A DNA stretch of 8,598 nucleotides from NCBI GenBank assembly GCA_029781465.1, contig JAKOWQ010000069.1:1-8598 (forward strand), read 5' to 3'. Made by a program: the position numbers and the translations under genes. The first letter of the stretch is position 1. The number at the start of each line of letters is the position of its first letter. This document shows, piece after piece, positions 1-6,333 of the stretch. Source of the stretch: Pseudomonadota bacterium (GTDB taxonomy: Bacteria; Pseudomonadota; Alphaproteobacteria; Sphingomonadales; Sphingomonadaceae). The notes below the pieces were generated by a model that saw only the letters and a program-made list of their open reading frames with translations, was not told the DNA's origin and did no database searches.

Positions 1-118
1 AGCTGACCGGCGCATGTCCGCCACCATGGTTGCGCAGCATCGAATGGCGCGCGCGCCTGTTGGCGGCGGCAACGGCCGCGCCGATCCCGCCGGGGCGCTC
101 TGGATCAGGTGGCGCCAT
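1..118 (-). CDS. Possible N-terminal fragment of an unidentified gene, cut by the window edge
   Basis: Downstream of the hydrolase an open frame runs off the left edge. Its first ATG (118-116) lies inside the last codons of the hydrolase, giving a 15-base overlap. The 39 visible codons begin MAPPDPERPGGIG and end near RNHGGGHAPVS. The bias toward G or C at third positions is moderate and fits a coding frame. I see no convincing Shine-Dalgarno sequence before ATG 118, and a later in-frame ATG at 40-38 is possible. Another minus-strand frame is also open here, so the reading is uncertain. The product is not recognised from this short piece. The tight packing of the four genes upstream makes a fifth co-transcribed gene plausible, but that is inference only. 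Confidence 0.3.
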   Translation of the reverse strand, partial: MAPPDPERPGGIGAAVAAANRRARHSMLRNHGGGHAPVS

Positions 119-1016
119 CGGTTCGCGTCAGGAAGGAATCCATCGCCGCGTTGACCGCAGCGGGCGCTTCCCAGGGTACGAAATGGCCGCAGCCCGGCAC
201 CTCGACCAGCTCCATGCCGGGCACCAGCGTATCGAGCCCTTCCAGGTTCTCGGGCGGAAGGGCCAGATCGTCGAGCGCCCAGATCACCAGCGTGGGAATG
301 GTCAGCGGTGGGACCGGGGGCGGGGCCTTGTCTGCTGGCATTTCGTAGGGTTCGTCGAGCGCGGGGACATAGAGCGGGCTGGCGCGGTACCAGTTGAGCA
401 TGCCAAAGGCCGCGTCGCGGTCTTCCCAGTCCCTGAGCAGGGCGGCGCGCTCTTCCGGTTCCATCGTGTCAGGGCCCATGCCGCGTCCCTCGAAGGCCTT
501 CATCAGCATCCCGCCCAGCCCGAAATCGCGCACCAGCGCATCGTTGGCCGGATCACGGAAGAAACGCATGTACTGGCTCGATTCGCGCTGGTGCCGGTTG
601 AGCCAGACCAGTCTGGAAAATCCCGCCGGATGCGGGGCATTGGCGATCACGGCGCGGCTGACCCGTCCGTTCATCTGCCCCATCAAGGCCACGCCCCAGG
701 CGATCGCGCCGCCCCAATCGTGCCCGACCACGGTGAACTTGCCGATGCCAAGCGCATCGGCAAGCTGGAACACGTCGCCGATCAGCTTGTCGGGAGTATA
801 GGCGTCGACCTCCTGCGGTTTCGACGAGCCGCGATAGCCGCGCTGGTCGGGCGCTACGCAGCGGTAGCGATCCGAAAGGTGCGCGATCTGGTGGCGCCAG
901 GTGCGATGGCTTTCGGGAAAGCCGTGCAGAAAGATCAGCGCCGGGGCGTCGCGCGGGCCTTCATCGACGTAGTCCAGCTCGATCCCGCTGGGGAGTTTGG
1001 CTCTGAGCATGGTCAT
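105..1016 (-). CDS. Alpha/beta hydrolase, epoxide hydrolase type
   Basis: A 303-residue soluble protein with the whole active site of the alpha/beta-hydrolase epoxide hydrolase family, which opens epoxides to vicinal diols. Visible motifs are the oxyanion-hole HGFPE (31-35), the nucleophile elbow GHDWGG with Asp100, the lid tyrosines Tyr149 (SQYM) and Tyr210 (NWYRA), the acid Asp249 or Asp250 in WALDD, and His278 in GCGHF. The related haloacetate dehalogenases usually have GHDRGG and lack the second lid tyrosine, so epoxide hydrolase fits better. Start ATG 1016 overlaps the stop of the SDR as ATGA. The codons at the end of the SDR supply a GAGGGAG ribosome site (1021-1027). The same frame stays open upstream to 1379, but that part is a shadow inside the SDR. 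The substrate is unknown. No signal peptide is seen, so the protein is probably cytoplasmic. Confidence 0.88.
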   Translation of the reverse strand: MTMLRAKLPSGIELDYVDEGPRDAPALIFLHGFPESHRTWRHQIAHLSDRYRCVAPDQRGYRGSSKPQEVDAYTPDKLIGDVFQLADALGIGKFTVVGHDWGGAIAWGVALMGQMNGRVSRAVIANAPHPAGFSRLVWLNRHQRESSQYMRFFRDPANDALVRDFGLGGMLMKAFEGRGMGPDTMEPEERAALLRDWEDRDAAFGMLNWYRASPLYVPALDEPYEMPADKAPPPVPPLTIPTLVIWALDDLALPPENLEGLDTLVPGMELVEVPGCGHFVPWEAPAAVNAAMDSFLTRTDGAT

Positions 1017-1828
1017 TGTGCTCCCTCGTTCATTCGTTCGGCGTAGCCTCTGGCCATGATCGCGCCGATCCTGTCGAGCAGGGCATCGGGCGTGCGGCGG
1101 GCCTCGCCCAGCGCCAGCTCGGCCCCTTCGGCGACGATGATCTCGCGCTCGCCGCGCAGCATGGCGGCGATCATGCTGGCCACCGCTTCTGCGGGGGCAA
1201 TCCCGTTTTCGATCGCCTTGTCGGATATCCCGCGCCGCGATCCGTCGGCGGTCAGCGCGTTGCGCGAGACATCGGTGGCGACCGAGCCGGGATAGATGTT
1301 GTGGACCTGCAAACCCAGGTGGCCCACTTCGGCACGCAGGGCATCGGCATAGCCCGCGATCCCGAACTTGGCGGCACAATAGGCGGTGCGCATCGGCACG
1401 CCCACCTTGCCGGCGATCGAGCTTATTATCGCGATCCGGCCCGAGCCGCGCGGTACCATGAGCGGGAGCAAGGCCTGGGTCAGCGCGATCGGGGCGAGCA
1501 GATCGACCGCCACGATCCGTTCGTAGACATCAAAGGCGGTCTCCACCGCCAGGCTGCGCTGCGAAATCCCCGCGTTGTTGACCAGCAGGTCGATCCCGCC
1601 CGACCATTGCCAGGCCTGCTCGACCGCTGGGGCGATCGCCGCCATGTCCGTTGTCTCGAACGGGAGGATCAGGCACTCGTCGCATTCGGCGGCGACCGCG
1701 TCCAGCGCCTCGCGGTTGCGGCCCGAAAGCACCAGCCGCGCCCCCTGGGCAGACAGGGCCTTGGCCAGCGCCGCACCGATGCCCGAAGATGCTCCGGTGA
1801 TCCATGCCGCCTGTCCCGCAAAGGTCAT
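1013..1828 (-). CDS. Short-chain dehydrogenase/reductase (SDR), classical type
   Basis: A 271-residue NAD(P)-dependent oxidoreductase of the classical SDR family. Motifs in order are the cofactor-binding TGASSGIG (11-18), NNAG (84-87), the catalytic Ser137 in SSIAGK, Tyr150 and Lys154 in YCAAK, and YPGSV (179-183). Residues 105-123 and the SSIAGK block resemble the DHRS7-like branch. The position that usually carries the fourth catalytic residue, Asn, reads Asp109 (VAVDLLAP). Arg37 after the second strand (SGRNR) suggests NADP preference, which is weak evidence. The gene lies between the pirin and the epoxide hydrolase and overlaps both by 4 bases (ATGA). The end of the pirin gene supplies its ribosome site, GAGGGA about 8 bases before ATG 1828. 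Co-transcription with an epoxide hydrolase would suit oxidation or reduction of an alcohol or ketone in the same pathway, but the substrate cannot be told. Confidence 0.9.
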   Translation of the reverse strand: MTFAGQAAWITGASSGIGAALAKALSAQGARLVLSGRNREALDAVAAECDECLILPFETTDMAAIAPAVEQAWQWSGGIDLLVNNAGISQRSLAVETAFDVYERIVAVDLLAPIALTQALLPLMVPRGSGRIAIISSIAGKVGVPMRTAYCAAKFGIAGYADALRAEVGHLGLQVHNIYPGSVATDVSRNALTADGSRRGISDKAIENGIAPAEAVASMIAAMLRGEREIIVAEGAELALGEARRTPDALLDRIGAIMARGYAERMNEGAQ

Positions 1829-2688
1829 CGCTGTTCTCCCTCATTGTCCGGATCGCCGGGAACCGGCGGAAACCGGCCTTCCTGCCAGTCGACCATGGCT
1901 TCGCGTATGCGCTCGGGCGAGGAATTGACGAAATTCCACCAGATATGGCGCGGGGTGTAAAGCGGTTCGCCCCCGAGGAGCATCAGCCGTGCACCCTTGG
2001 CGCTGCCAAGCAGGGGCTGATGCCCTGCGCCCAGCAGGTGCAGGGCATGGAGCTGAAGCGGCGCGCCATCAAGTTCGGCGGCGCCCTCGACCAGCATCAC
2101 CGCGCGTTCGGTGGCAACGGATTCGATCGGGATCGAACCGCCGGGCGAGAGCACGATTTCGGCATGAATGGCCGGGGCGTGGCAGGTGGTGGGCGCGGTT
2201 TCGCCCCACAGCGAACCCATGATGACCGTTGCCCGCGCGCCGTCGATCTCCACCACCGGCAGGATCGCCTGCTGCTCGAAGACCGGGGCCATCTCTTCCA
2301 GAGCGTCGGGAAGGGCAAGCCAGGTCTGCATCCCCCATAGCGTCGGGATATCCCCCGTGCCACCCGCTGGCGGACGTTCGGAATGGGTGATGCCGCGCCC
2401 GGCGGTCATCAGGTTGACCTGTCCGGGGCGGATCATCGCGCTGGTGCCAAGGCTGTCGCGATGATGGATCGCCCCGGAAAACAGCCAGGTGACCGTTGAA
2501 ATGCCGATATGCGGATGCGGCGCCACGCCCATTCCGGGACCGGAGGGGAAGGGGGCGGGGCCGAAGACATCGGCAAAGATGAAGGGGCCGACCATCGGCA
2601 CGCCGCGCGCGGGCAAGGTGCGGTGCACCCGCATCCCGCCCAGCTGCTGCAGCGAGGGCAGGACGGTTCCGACGATCGCCGCGCTCAT
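1825..2688 (-). CDS. Pirin family protein (iron-binding bicupin)
   Basis: A 287-residue pirin with the normal two-cupin layout and length. The four metal ligands of the N-terminal cupin are all present: His58 and His60 in HPHIG, and His102 and Glu104 in GITHSER. The segment FADVFGP and the flanking TAGRGI are typical of the family. The C-terminal cupin, about residues 150-250, includes the WWNFV block. Pirins bind Fe(II); some have quercetin 2,3-dioxygenase activity and others act as redox-linked regulators, and the sequence does not tell which. Start ATG 2688 forms an ATGA overlap with the bolA stop. Only a weak G-rich site precedes it, so coupling to bolA translation is likely. The last codons of the gene carry the ribosome site of the SDR. 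Confidence 0.93.
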   Translation of the reverse strand: MSAAIVGTVLPSLQQLGGMRVHRTLPARGVPMVGPFIFADVFGPAPFPSGPGMGVAPHPHIGISTVTWLFSGAIHHRDSLGTSAMIRPGQVNLMTAGRGITHSERPPAGGTGDIPTLWGMQTWLALPDALEEMAPVFEQQAILPVVEIDGARATVIMGSLWGETAPTTCHAPAIHAEIVLSPGGSIPIESVATERAVMLVEGAAELDGAPLQLHALHLLGAGHQPLLGSAKGARLMLLGGEPLYTPRHIWWNFVNSSPERIREAMVDWQEGRFPPVPGDPDNEGEQR

Positions 2689-2957
2689 TCGCCCGGTGCC
2701 CTGGCCCGCACCGCCAGCGCGTGGACCCGCTGCCCGGGAATGTCCCCCAGCGCGGCATTGACCATGCGCTGGCGGGCAAGGCGCGAAACGCCGGCAAAAG
2801 CGGCACTTTCGATCTCCACCGTGAAATGCGATTCGCCCGAACCGTCATCCCCGGCATGACCGTGGTGGCGGGCGCTGTCGTTGATTACGGCAAGGCGGGT
2901 CGGGGTGAAGGCGGCGCTTAGCAGCGCTTCGATTTCCTGGGCGAGCGAACCTGTCAT
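2685..2957 (-). CDS. bolA: BolA family protein
   Basis: A 90-residue protein of the BolA family, which works with monothiol glutaredoxins in iron-sulfur cluster and iron handling. Visible features are the NDSARHHGH block (27-35), the ESHF strand (42-45), the helix with R59, R62 and R64 after FAGVS, and the family VHAL signature (78-81). There is no cysteine anywhere, so it belongs to the histidine-type BolA proteins (BolA_H). A site reading AAGGGAAG lies just upstream of ATG 2957. It is the first gene of the minus-strand block and shares an ATGA overlap with the pirin gene. It diverges from the J-domain gene with at most about 40 bases between the starts. No promoter with good matches to consensus stands out there, so any promoter probably lies partly within the J-domain coding sequence. 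Confidence 0.92.
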   Translation of the reverse strand: MTGSLAQEIEALLSAAFTPTRLAVINDSARHHGHAGDDGSGESHFTVEIESAAFAGVSRLARQRMVNAALGDIPGQRVHALAVRARAPGE

Positions 2958-2997
2958 GGCTTCCCTTCTAGCGAGTCAATCGCCATGGGAAAGGGTT

Positions 2998-3576
2998 GTG
3001 AAGCAGGATCGATTTCATGGCCGCGTCGGCGGCACGCTCAGACAGTGCGAGGCGCCAGGCTGTAGCGAGCCGGGCGAATTTCGCGCGCCGGGGCCGCGCC
3101 GCGCCAGTTTCGACGGTCCGGGTGACTACCGCTGGTTCTGTCTCGATCATGTCCGCGCGTTCAATTCGGGCTACGACTGGTTCGAGGGGATGAGCGCCGA
3201 AGAGATCGCCCGCGCGCAAAACCCGGTGCACGGCTGGGAGCGCGAAACCCGCGCTTTTTCGCCCACCGCGGGGATCGACGCGGCGCCGCGCTGGGCCGAT
3301 TTCAAGGATCCTCTGGAAGCGATCTCCGGGCGGGCGCGGACGCGCCGCCCGGCCGAACGCAAGGATGGCAGGCCGGTCAGCCCGGCGGAACGCGCCGCCC
3401 TTGACGTGCTGGACCTGCCGCTCGATGCCGATCGCCGCGCCTTGCGCCGACGGTATTCCGAACTGGTCCACGCACTGCATCCCGATCGCAACGGCGGCGA
3501 TCGTTCCAGCGAAAAACGGCTTCAGGCGGTGATCGAGGCCTGGCAGCTGCTCAGGAAAGCGTCGGCCTTCGCCTGA
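2998..3576 (+). CDS. J-domain protein with N-terminal Cys/His module
   Basis: A protein of about 192 residues with a C-terminal J domain, roughly residues 132-190, containing the Hsp70-stimulating HPD at 161-163 (HPDRNGGD). The N-terminal part has CEAPGC (Cys17, Cys22) and FCLDH (Cys48, His51), spaced like a small zinc site, followed by VRAFNSGYDWFEGMS and GWERETRAF. I recall this layout from small alphaproteobacterial J-domain proteins found beside bolA. The start is uncertain. GTG 2998 follows a GGGAAAGG stretch, but only 2-3 bases away. An in-frame ATG at 2956 would add 14 residues, and its bases would overlap the bolA start codon on the other strand. I prefer GTG because homologues as I remember them begin shortly before FHGR. 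The stop TGA is directly followed by the stop of the convergent operon. It is probably a cochaperone; its client is unknown. Confidence 0.82.
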   Translation: MKQDRFHGRVGGTLRQCEAPGCSEPGEFRAPGPRRASFDGPGDYRWFCLDHVRAFNSGYDWFEGMSAEEIARAQNPVHGWERETRAFSPTAGIDAAPRWADFKDPLEAISGRARTRRPAERKDGRPVSPAERAALDVLDLPLDADRRALRRRYSELVHALHPDRNGGDRSSEKRLQAVIEAWQLLRKASAFA

Positions 3577-3609
3577 TCAGCTTTCCTCGCACAGTGCCTT
3601 GAGCTGATC
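3575..3609. repeat. 8-base inverted repeat across the convergent stop codons
   Basis: GATCAGCT at 3575-3582 is perfectly complementary to AGCTGATC at 3602-3609, leaving a 19-base loop. The stem includes the end of the J-domain stop codon and the stop codon of the minus-strand SRPBCC gene. No T-run follows on either strand, so it is not a typical intrinsic terminator. It is nevertheless the only hairpin I see where two convergent transcripts must end without intergenic space. The right arm lies in coding sequence (codons for Glu-Leu-Ile read on the plus strand, Ala-Asp-Gln-Leu on the minus), so chance is a real alternative. Confidence 0.25.
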
Positions 3610-4017
3610 GGCGACCGCGCCCCAGCCCTGTTCGAAACCCAGTTCGCGGTGATGCGCCATGCTTTCGGGGGTCCAGTGTCGTGCGCGGCCGGTGTAGCGT
3701 GTGCCATCGCCTTCGGGATCGATCTGGAAAATTCCGATCATGAACGGACCCGAGGGCTCAAGATCGCCAACGATCGCATCGGTGAAGGCAAAGCGGCGGC
3801 CCTCTTCCCAGGCCAGGATGAAGCCGGGGTGCTTGTTCACCTCGCCATCGGGGCCGTACATCGTCGCCATCGACATGGCCCCGGCCCTGCGGGCGCCGAA
3901 ATCGACCTCCGCCCGCCACGGCCTGGGGCACCACCATTCGTTGGTGCGCTGGGTCATCACGGCCCAGACCTTGTGCGGCGGTGCCTGGATCAGACGGGTG
4001 ACGGACAGTTCGTGCAT
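3577..4017 (-). CDS. SRPBCC (AHSA1-type) domain protein
   Basis: A 146-residue single-domain protein of the START/Bet v1-like SRPBCC fold, AHSA1 subgroup. The N-terminus is typical (VTRLIQAPPHKVWAVMT, strand then helix), followed by WWCP and the GF.LAWEEGRR strand. The C-terminal helix is also standard (GFEQGWGAVADQLKAL, residues 127-142). Members of this group bind hydrophobic ligands in a deep cavity; few have a proven reaction. It is the last gene of the TetR-led operon. Its ATG at 4017 directly follows the stop of the PhnB-like gene (TGAATG), with a strong GGGGGAG site about 8 bases upstream in the end of that gene. Its stop touches the stop of the convergent J-domain gene. Despite the family name there is no sign of a link to Hsp90. 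The function in this operon is unknown; ligand binding or sensing is inference. Confidence 0.85.
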   Translation of the reverse strand: MHELSVTRLIQAPPHKVWAVMTQRTNEWWCPRPWRAEVDFGARRAGAMSMATMYGPDGEVNKHPGFILAWEEGRRFAFTDAIVGDLEPSGPFMIGIFQIDPEGDGTRYTGRARHWTPESMAHHRELGFEQGWGAVADQLKALCEES

Positions 4018-4500
4018 TCAGGCAGCTCCCCCGGTTGCCGCTTCGATCGCGGCGATGTCGATCTTGTTCATCGCCATCATCGCCTCGAACGCGCGCTTGC
4101 GCAATTGCGGATCGGGATGGGACAGCGCGGAAGTCAGCGCGCGCGGGGTGATCTGCCAGGAAAGCCCCCACTTGTCCTTGCACCATCCGCACATGCTCGG
4201 GCTGCCGCCACCGCCGACGATGGCGTCCCACAAGCGGTCGGTCTGCTCCTGATCGTCGGTATGGATCTGGAGCGAAAACGCCTCATTGAGGCGGAAGCGC
4301 GGCCCGCCGTTGAGCAGGACGGTGTCGTGTCCGGCAAGGCGCATTCGCACGAGCAACACGGCCCCTTGCGGCGTAGAGGGATTATCGGCCGGTGCCTGCT
4401 CGATCCCCAGAATCGCGGTATCGGGAATGGTGGCCGCATAGAACGCTGCCGCCTCCTCGGCGCCGCTCTGAGACCACAGGCACAGGCTGGAGCCGCTCAT
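4018..4500 (-). CDS. PhnB-like VOC protein (old 3-demethylubiquinone methyltransferase domain)
   Basis: A 160-residue protein of the PhnB-like VOC family. Diagnostic parts are the start LCLWSQSGAEEAAAFY (6-21), the NGGPRFRLNEAFSLQI strand (64-79), TDDQEQTDRLWDAI (81-94) and the family hallmark CGWCKDKWGLSWQI (104-117). Automatic annotation often names this domain a 3-demethylubiquinone-9 3-methyltransferase, but it is a glyoxalase-fold domain with no methyltransferase motif here. Family members lack a settled activity. The gene overlaps the GST gene by ATGA at 4500-4497 and has no good ribosome site of its own, so it probably depends on GST translation. Its last codons provide the ribosome site of the SRPBCC gene. 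The length is normal and nothing is missing. Confidence 0.88.
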   Translation of the reverse strand: MSGSSLCLWSQSGAEEAAAFYAATIPDTAILGIEQAPADNPSTPQGAVLLVRMRLAGHDTVLLNGGPRFRLNEAFSLQIHTDDQEQTDRLWDAIVGGGGSPSMCGWCKDKWGLSWQITPRALTSALSHPDPQLRKRAFEAMMAMNKIDIAAIEAATGGAA

Positions 4501-5123
4501 TTGCGCATGTCCTGGATCAGGGTGTTGTCGATCGCCTTGGCCGCCTTGTAGGCCGCGCGCGCCTGCAGCCGCTCGGCATAGCCGACGAAAGCCTCATTCG
4601 GCGGGATCGACCCGAAGTTGAGCCCCCAGTCGACCTGGCTGCCGACATAGACGTCGGCCATGGTGAAGCGATTGCCGCAAACGAAAGCGTGATCGGCGAA
4701 GTGCCCTGCAAGCGCCCCGATCGCCCGCTCGTAGCTGCCCCAGCCGGCCATGCCCTGACGCTCGGCGGGCAATTCCCAGCCCATCGAACGGGTGACGATC
4801 GCCTGTTCGACCGGCCCGGCGGCGAAGAACAGCCAACGGTAATAATCGGCCATTTCGGCATCCGAAGGGAGCAGGCCCGCCTCGGGGTGGGCCTCGGCCA
4901 GGTAGGCGCAGATTGCGGCGCACTCGGTAATCACGCGCTCACCCGTCTCGCTGTGGTGGATCAGGGTCGGCACCTTGCCCATCGGGTTGGCGGCAAGCAG
5001 CGCCTCGGGCTTGTTGGCCCAGTCAACCAGCACCTGATCGTAGCTTGCTCCGGCCTCATGCAGCGCCCAGCGCGCGATCTGGCCGCGGCTCATCGGGTGG
5101 GTAAAAAACGTGTAGCTGGCCAT
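4497..5123 (-). CDS. Glutathione S-transferase family protein
   Basis: A 208-residue cytosolic glutathione transferase. The N-terminal thioredoxin-like domain (about 1-82) has the active-site loop THPMSRGQ with Ser12 as the likely thiol-activating residue. It also has the cis-proline motif KVP (50-52) and the gamma-glutamyl contact TEC at 66-68, where the common Ser after Glu67 is Cys. The helical C-terminal domain carries the N-capping motif FTMADV (153-158). The reaction expected from the family is conjugation or thiol transfer to electrophiles, but the substrate is unknown. The frame is open further upstream to 5225, but the only credible start is ATG 5123, preceded by AAGGAG. A 41-base gap separates it from the upstream VOC gene, the widest gap in the operon. 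It is the one gene here with clear glutathione chemistry, which colours the reading of the whole cluster. Confidence 0.9.
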   Translation of the reverse strand: MASYTFFTHPMSRGQIARWALHEAGASYDQVLVDWANKPEALLAANPMGKVPTLIHHSETGERVITECAAICAYLAEAHPEAGLLPSDAEMADYYRWLFFAAGPVEQAIVTRSMGWELPAERQGMAGWGSYERAIGALAGHFADHAFVCGNRFTMADVYVGSQVDWGLNFGSIPPNEAFVGYAERLQARAAYKAAKAIDNTLIQDMRK

Positions 5124-5133
5124 CGTGCCCAAA

Positions 5134-5139
5134 CTCCTT
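5134..5139 (-). promoter_or_regulatory. Ribosome binding site of the GST gene
   Basis: The minus strand reads AAGGAG here, ten bases before ATG 5123. It sets the GST start at MASYTFFTHP and excludes the longer upstream extension of the frame, which would overlap the preceding VOC gene. The surrounding gap (5124-5164) holds no hairpin or promoter that I can recognise. Confidence 0.7.
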
Positions 5140-5164
5140 GCCGAATGCCGTGCCGGATTCCCGG

Positions 5165-5950
5165 TTACCTGTCGCCCACCAGCGAGAACAGCGCGCCTTG
5201 GGGATCGATCCCCTGGATCACCCACAAGGGGCCGGGGACCTCGCTCGGGCCGTTGACCACATGACCGCCTGCCGCCTCGATCCGGGCCTTGGCCGCGGCA
5301 ATGGACTCAACCCAGAAATAATGCGCCCATACCGGGGTCGGCACTGGCTCTGGGCGCTGCATGACCGCACCAATCGTTGTCCCGTCGTGGGCGATGAACT
5401 GGTATTTGCCGAGCGCGCCCATGTCCATCGCGTCGGGCAGGGTCCAGCCGAACAGACGGGTGTAGAAGTCCAGCGCCTTGCCGGGGTGATCGGAGTAAAG
5501 CTCGTTCCAGCCGCAGCTGCCAGGCTTGGGCAGCGCGGCGAAGGCGGTGCTTTCACCGCCACCGGGGGGCGGGGTGGGGGTCATGACATAAAACGGCGCC
5601 CCGCAGCAATCGGCAACCATCGCAATCCGCCCGGCCATGGGTACGTTGCGCGGCGGCATCAGCACCGCGCCGCCCGCCGCCGCGATGGCCGCTGCGGAGG
5701 CATCGACATCATCGACCCCGACATAGCCCAGCCAGCACGGCCGCGCGCCGTGATCGGCCATGTTCTGCGTCAGGGCCAGCATCCCGCCGGTCATCCCGCC
5801 ATCGGCATTGGCGATAAATCCATAATCATTGGTCTGGGCGGTGCCGGGGGTGATCGTCCAGCCGACAACCGCTTCATAGAACGCTTTCGATCCGGCCGGA
5901 TCGGGCGTCATCAGTTCATACCAGATCCAGCTGCCTTGCAGAGTGGTCAT
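5165..5950 (-). CDS. Two-domain VOC protein (CFP30B-like glyoxalase fold)
   Basis: A 261-residue protein built from two glyoxalase/bleomycin-resistance/dioxygenase (VOC) domains in tandem. Domain one (about 6-125) begins GSWIWYELMTPDPAGSKAFY, and domain two (about 145-258) begins GSCGWNELYSDHPGKALDFY. The shared pattern of W.EL..D...A..FY shows that they are internal repeats. A short Pro/Gly-rich linker (PTPPPGGGE, 125-133) joins them. The closest resemblance I recall is the mycobacterial CFP30B/27 kDa antigen group, often labelled hydroxylase or glyoxalase. No catalytic activity is certain. The second Cys pair (Cys115, Cys116) is unusual but unexplained. ATG 5950 overlaps the stop of the DUF1428 gene (ATGA), with GGAAGG just in front, so coupling is likely. 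The length is normal for two-domain members. Confidence 0.88.
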   Translation of the reverse strand: MTTLQGSWIWYELMTPDPAGSKAFYEAVVGWTITPGTAQTNDYGFIANADGGMTGGMLALTQNMADHGARPCWLGYVGVDDVDASAAAIAAAGGAVLMPPRNVPMAGRIAMVADCCGAPFYVMTPTPPPGGGESTAFAALPKPGSCGWNELYSDHPGKALDFYTRLFGWTLPDAMDMGALGKYQFIAHDGTTIGAVMQRPEPVPTPVWAHYFWVESIAAAKARIEAAGGHVVNGPSEVPGPLWVIQGIDPQGALFSLVGDR

Positions 5951-6321
5951 GGCCTTCCATCCTGTTTCCTGGCTTCAAGAACGTTCTGAAATCCGCTGAA
6001 TATCATGCGTTTGCCGTTGAATATCTCGTTTGGGCCGAATGCTGCAAAACGCGGGTCGGCCATGGCCGCCTTGTTGCCGCGATCGCGGCCTTCCTTGTCT
6101 GGCCAGGTGATCCAGCTGAACACCACGTTCTCACCCGGCTCGGCCTTGACCGCCATGTAGAAGTCGGTCGTCTCACCCCGGATCAGGTCGTCACCCCAGT
6201 TTTCCGAAACATGGATTGCGCCGTGGTCGATAAAGACCTGTGCGGCGATCTCGGCGAGGCGGAGATATTCGTCCCGGTGTTGCTCGGGAACGGGAATCAG
6301 AAAGCCATCGACGTAGCTCAT
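5947..6321 (-). CDS. DUF1428 family protein
   Basis: A 124-residue protein of the DUF1428 family (the E. coli YbaA group). Recognisable blocks are the start MSYVDGFLIPVP, then ENWGDD (40-45) and FYMAVKAEPGENVVFSWITW (54-73). The conserved C-terminal part is DPRFAAFGPNEIFNGKRMIFSGF (89-111). The fold is of the dimeric ferredoxin-like type and no enzymatic role is established. Some databases carry the misleading name RNA signal recognition particle 4.5S RNA. Start ATG 6321 has a strong GAGGAG site that begins within the TAG stop of the preceding DUF1801 gene, 12 bases of separation in all. Its end overlaps the two-domain VOC gene by 4 bases. Its presence beside GST, VOC and SRPBCC genes suggests a role in small-molecule stress handling, by association only. 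Confidence 0.88.
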   Translation of the reverse strand: MSYVDGFLIPVPEQHRDEYLRLAEIAAQVFIDHGAIHVSENWGDDLIRGETTDFYMAVKAEPGENVVFSWITWPDKEGRDRGNKAAMADPRFAAFGPNEIFNGKRMIFSGFQNVLEARKQDGRP

Positions 6322-6333
6322 GAGCAGTCTCCT

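Noticed and set aside
30..1046. Long plus-strand open frame opposite the hydrolase
   Set aside because: It lies antisense to a complete epoxide hydrolase with its catalytic residues. The translation has low complexity and no family motifs, as expected of a high-GC shadow frame.
1017..1379. N-terminal extension of the hydrolase frame into the SDR gene
   Set aside because: The family begins near MTMLRAKLPSG. ATG 1016 has a ribosome site and the extension is Arg-rich shadow sequence inside the SDR.
2955..2958. Overlapping divergent start codons of bolA and the J-domain gene (ATG 2956 on the plus strand)
   Set aside because: The plus-strand ATG has no good ribosome site and adds 14 residues that look unlike the family start. 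GTG 2998 is preferred, though not proven.
4018..4500. 3-demethylubiquinone methyltransferase role for the PhnB-like protein
   Set aside because: No S-adenosylmethionine-binding motif is visible. The name is a legacy label for this glyoxalase-fold domain.
3649..4551. 300-codon plus-strand open frame opposite the SRPBCC and PhnB-like genes
   Set aside because: It crosses two well-recognised genes on the other strand and shows no motif of its own. Other plus-strand frames (1016-1960, 4392-5264, 5138-5989, 6783-7850) were rejected for the same reason.
5564..5580. G-rich run that might form a quadruplex
   Set aside because: Only three separate tracts of three or more G are present, and the run is explained by codons for the Pro/Gly linker of the two-domain VOC protein. 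Similar runs at 308-326 and 2545-2562 also have only three good tracts.
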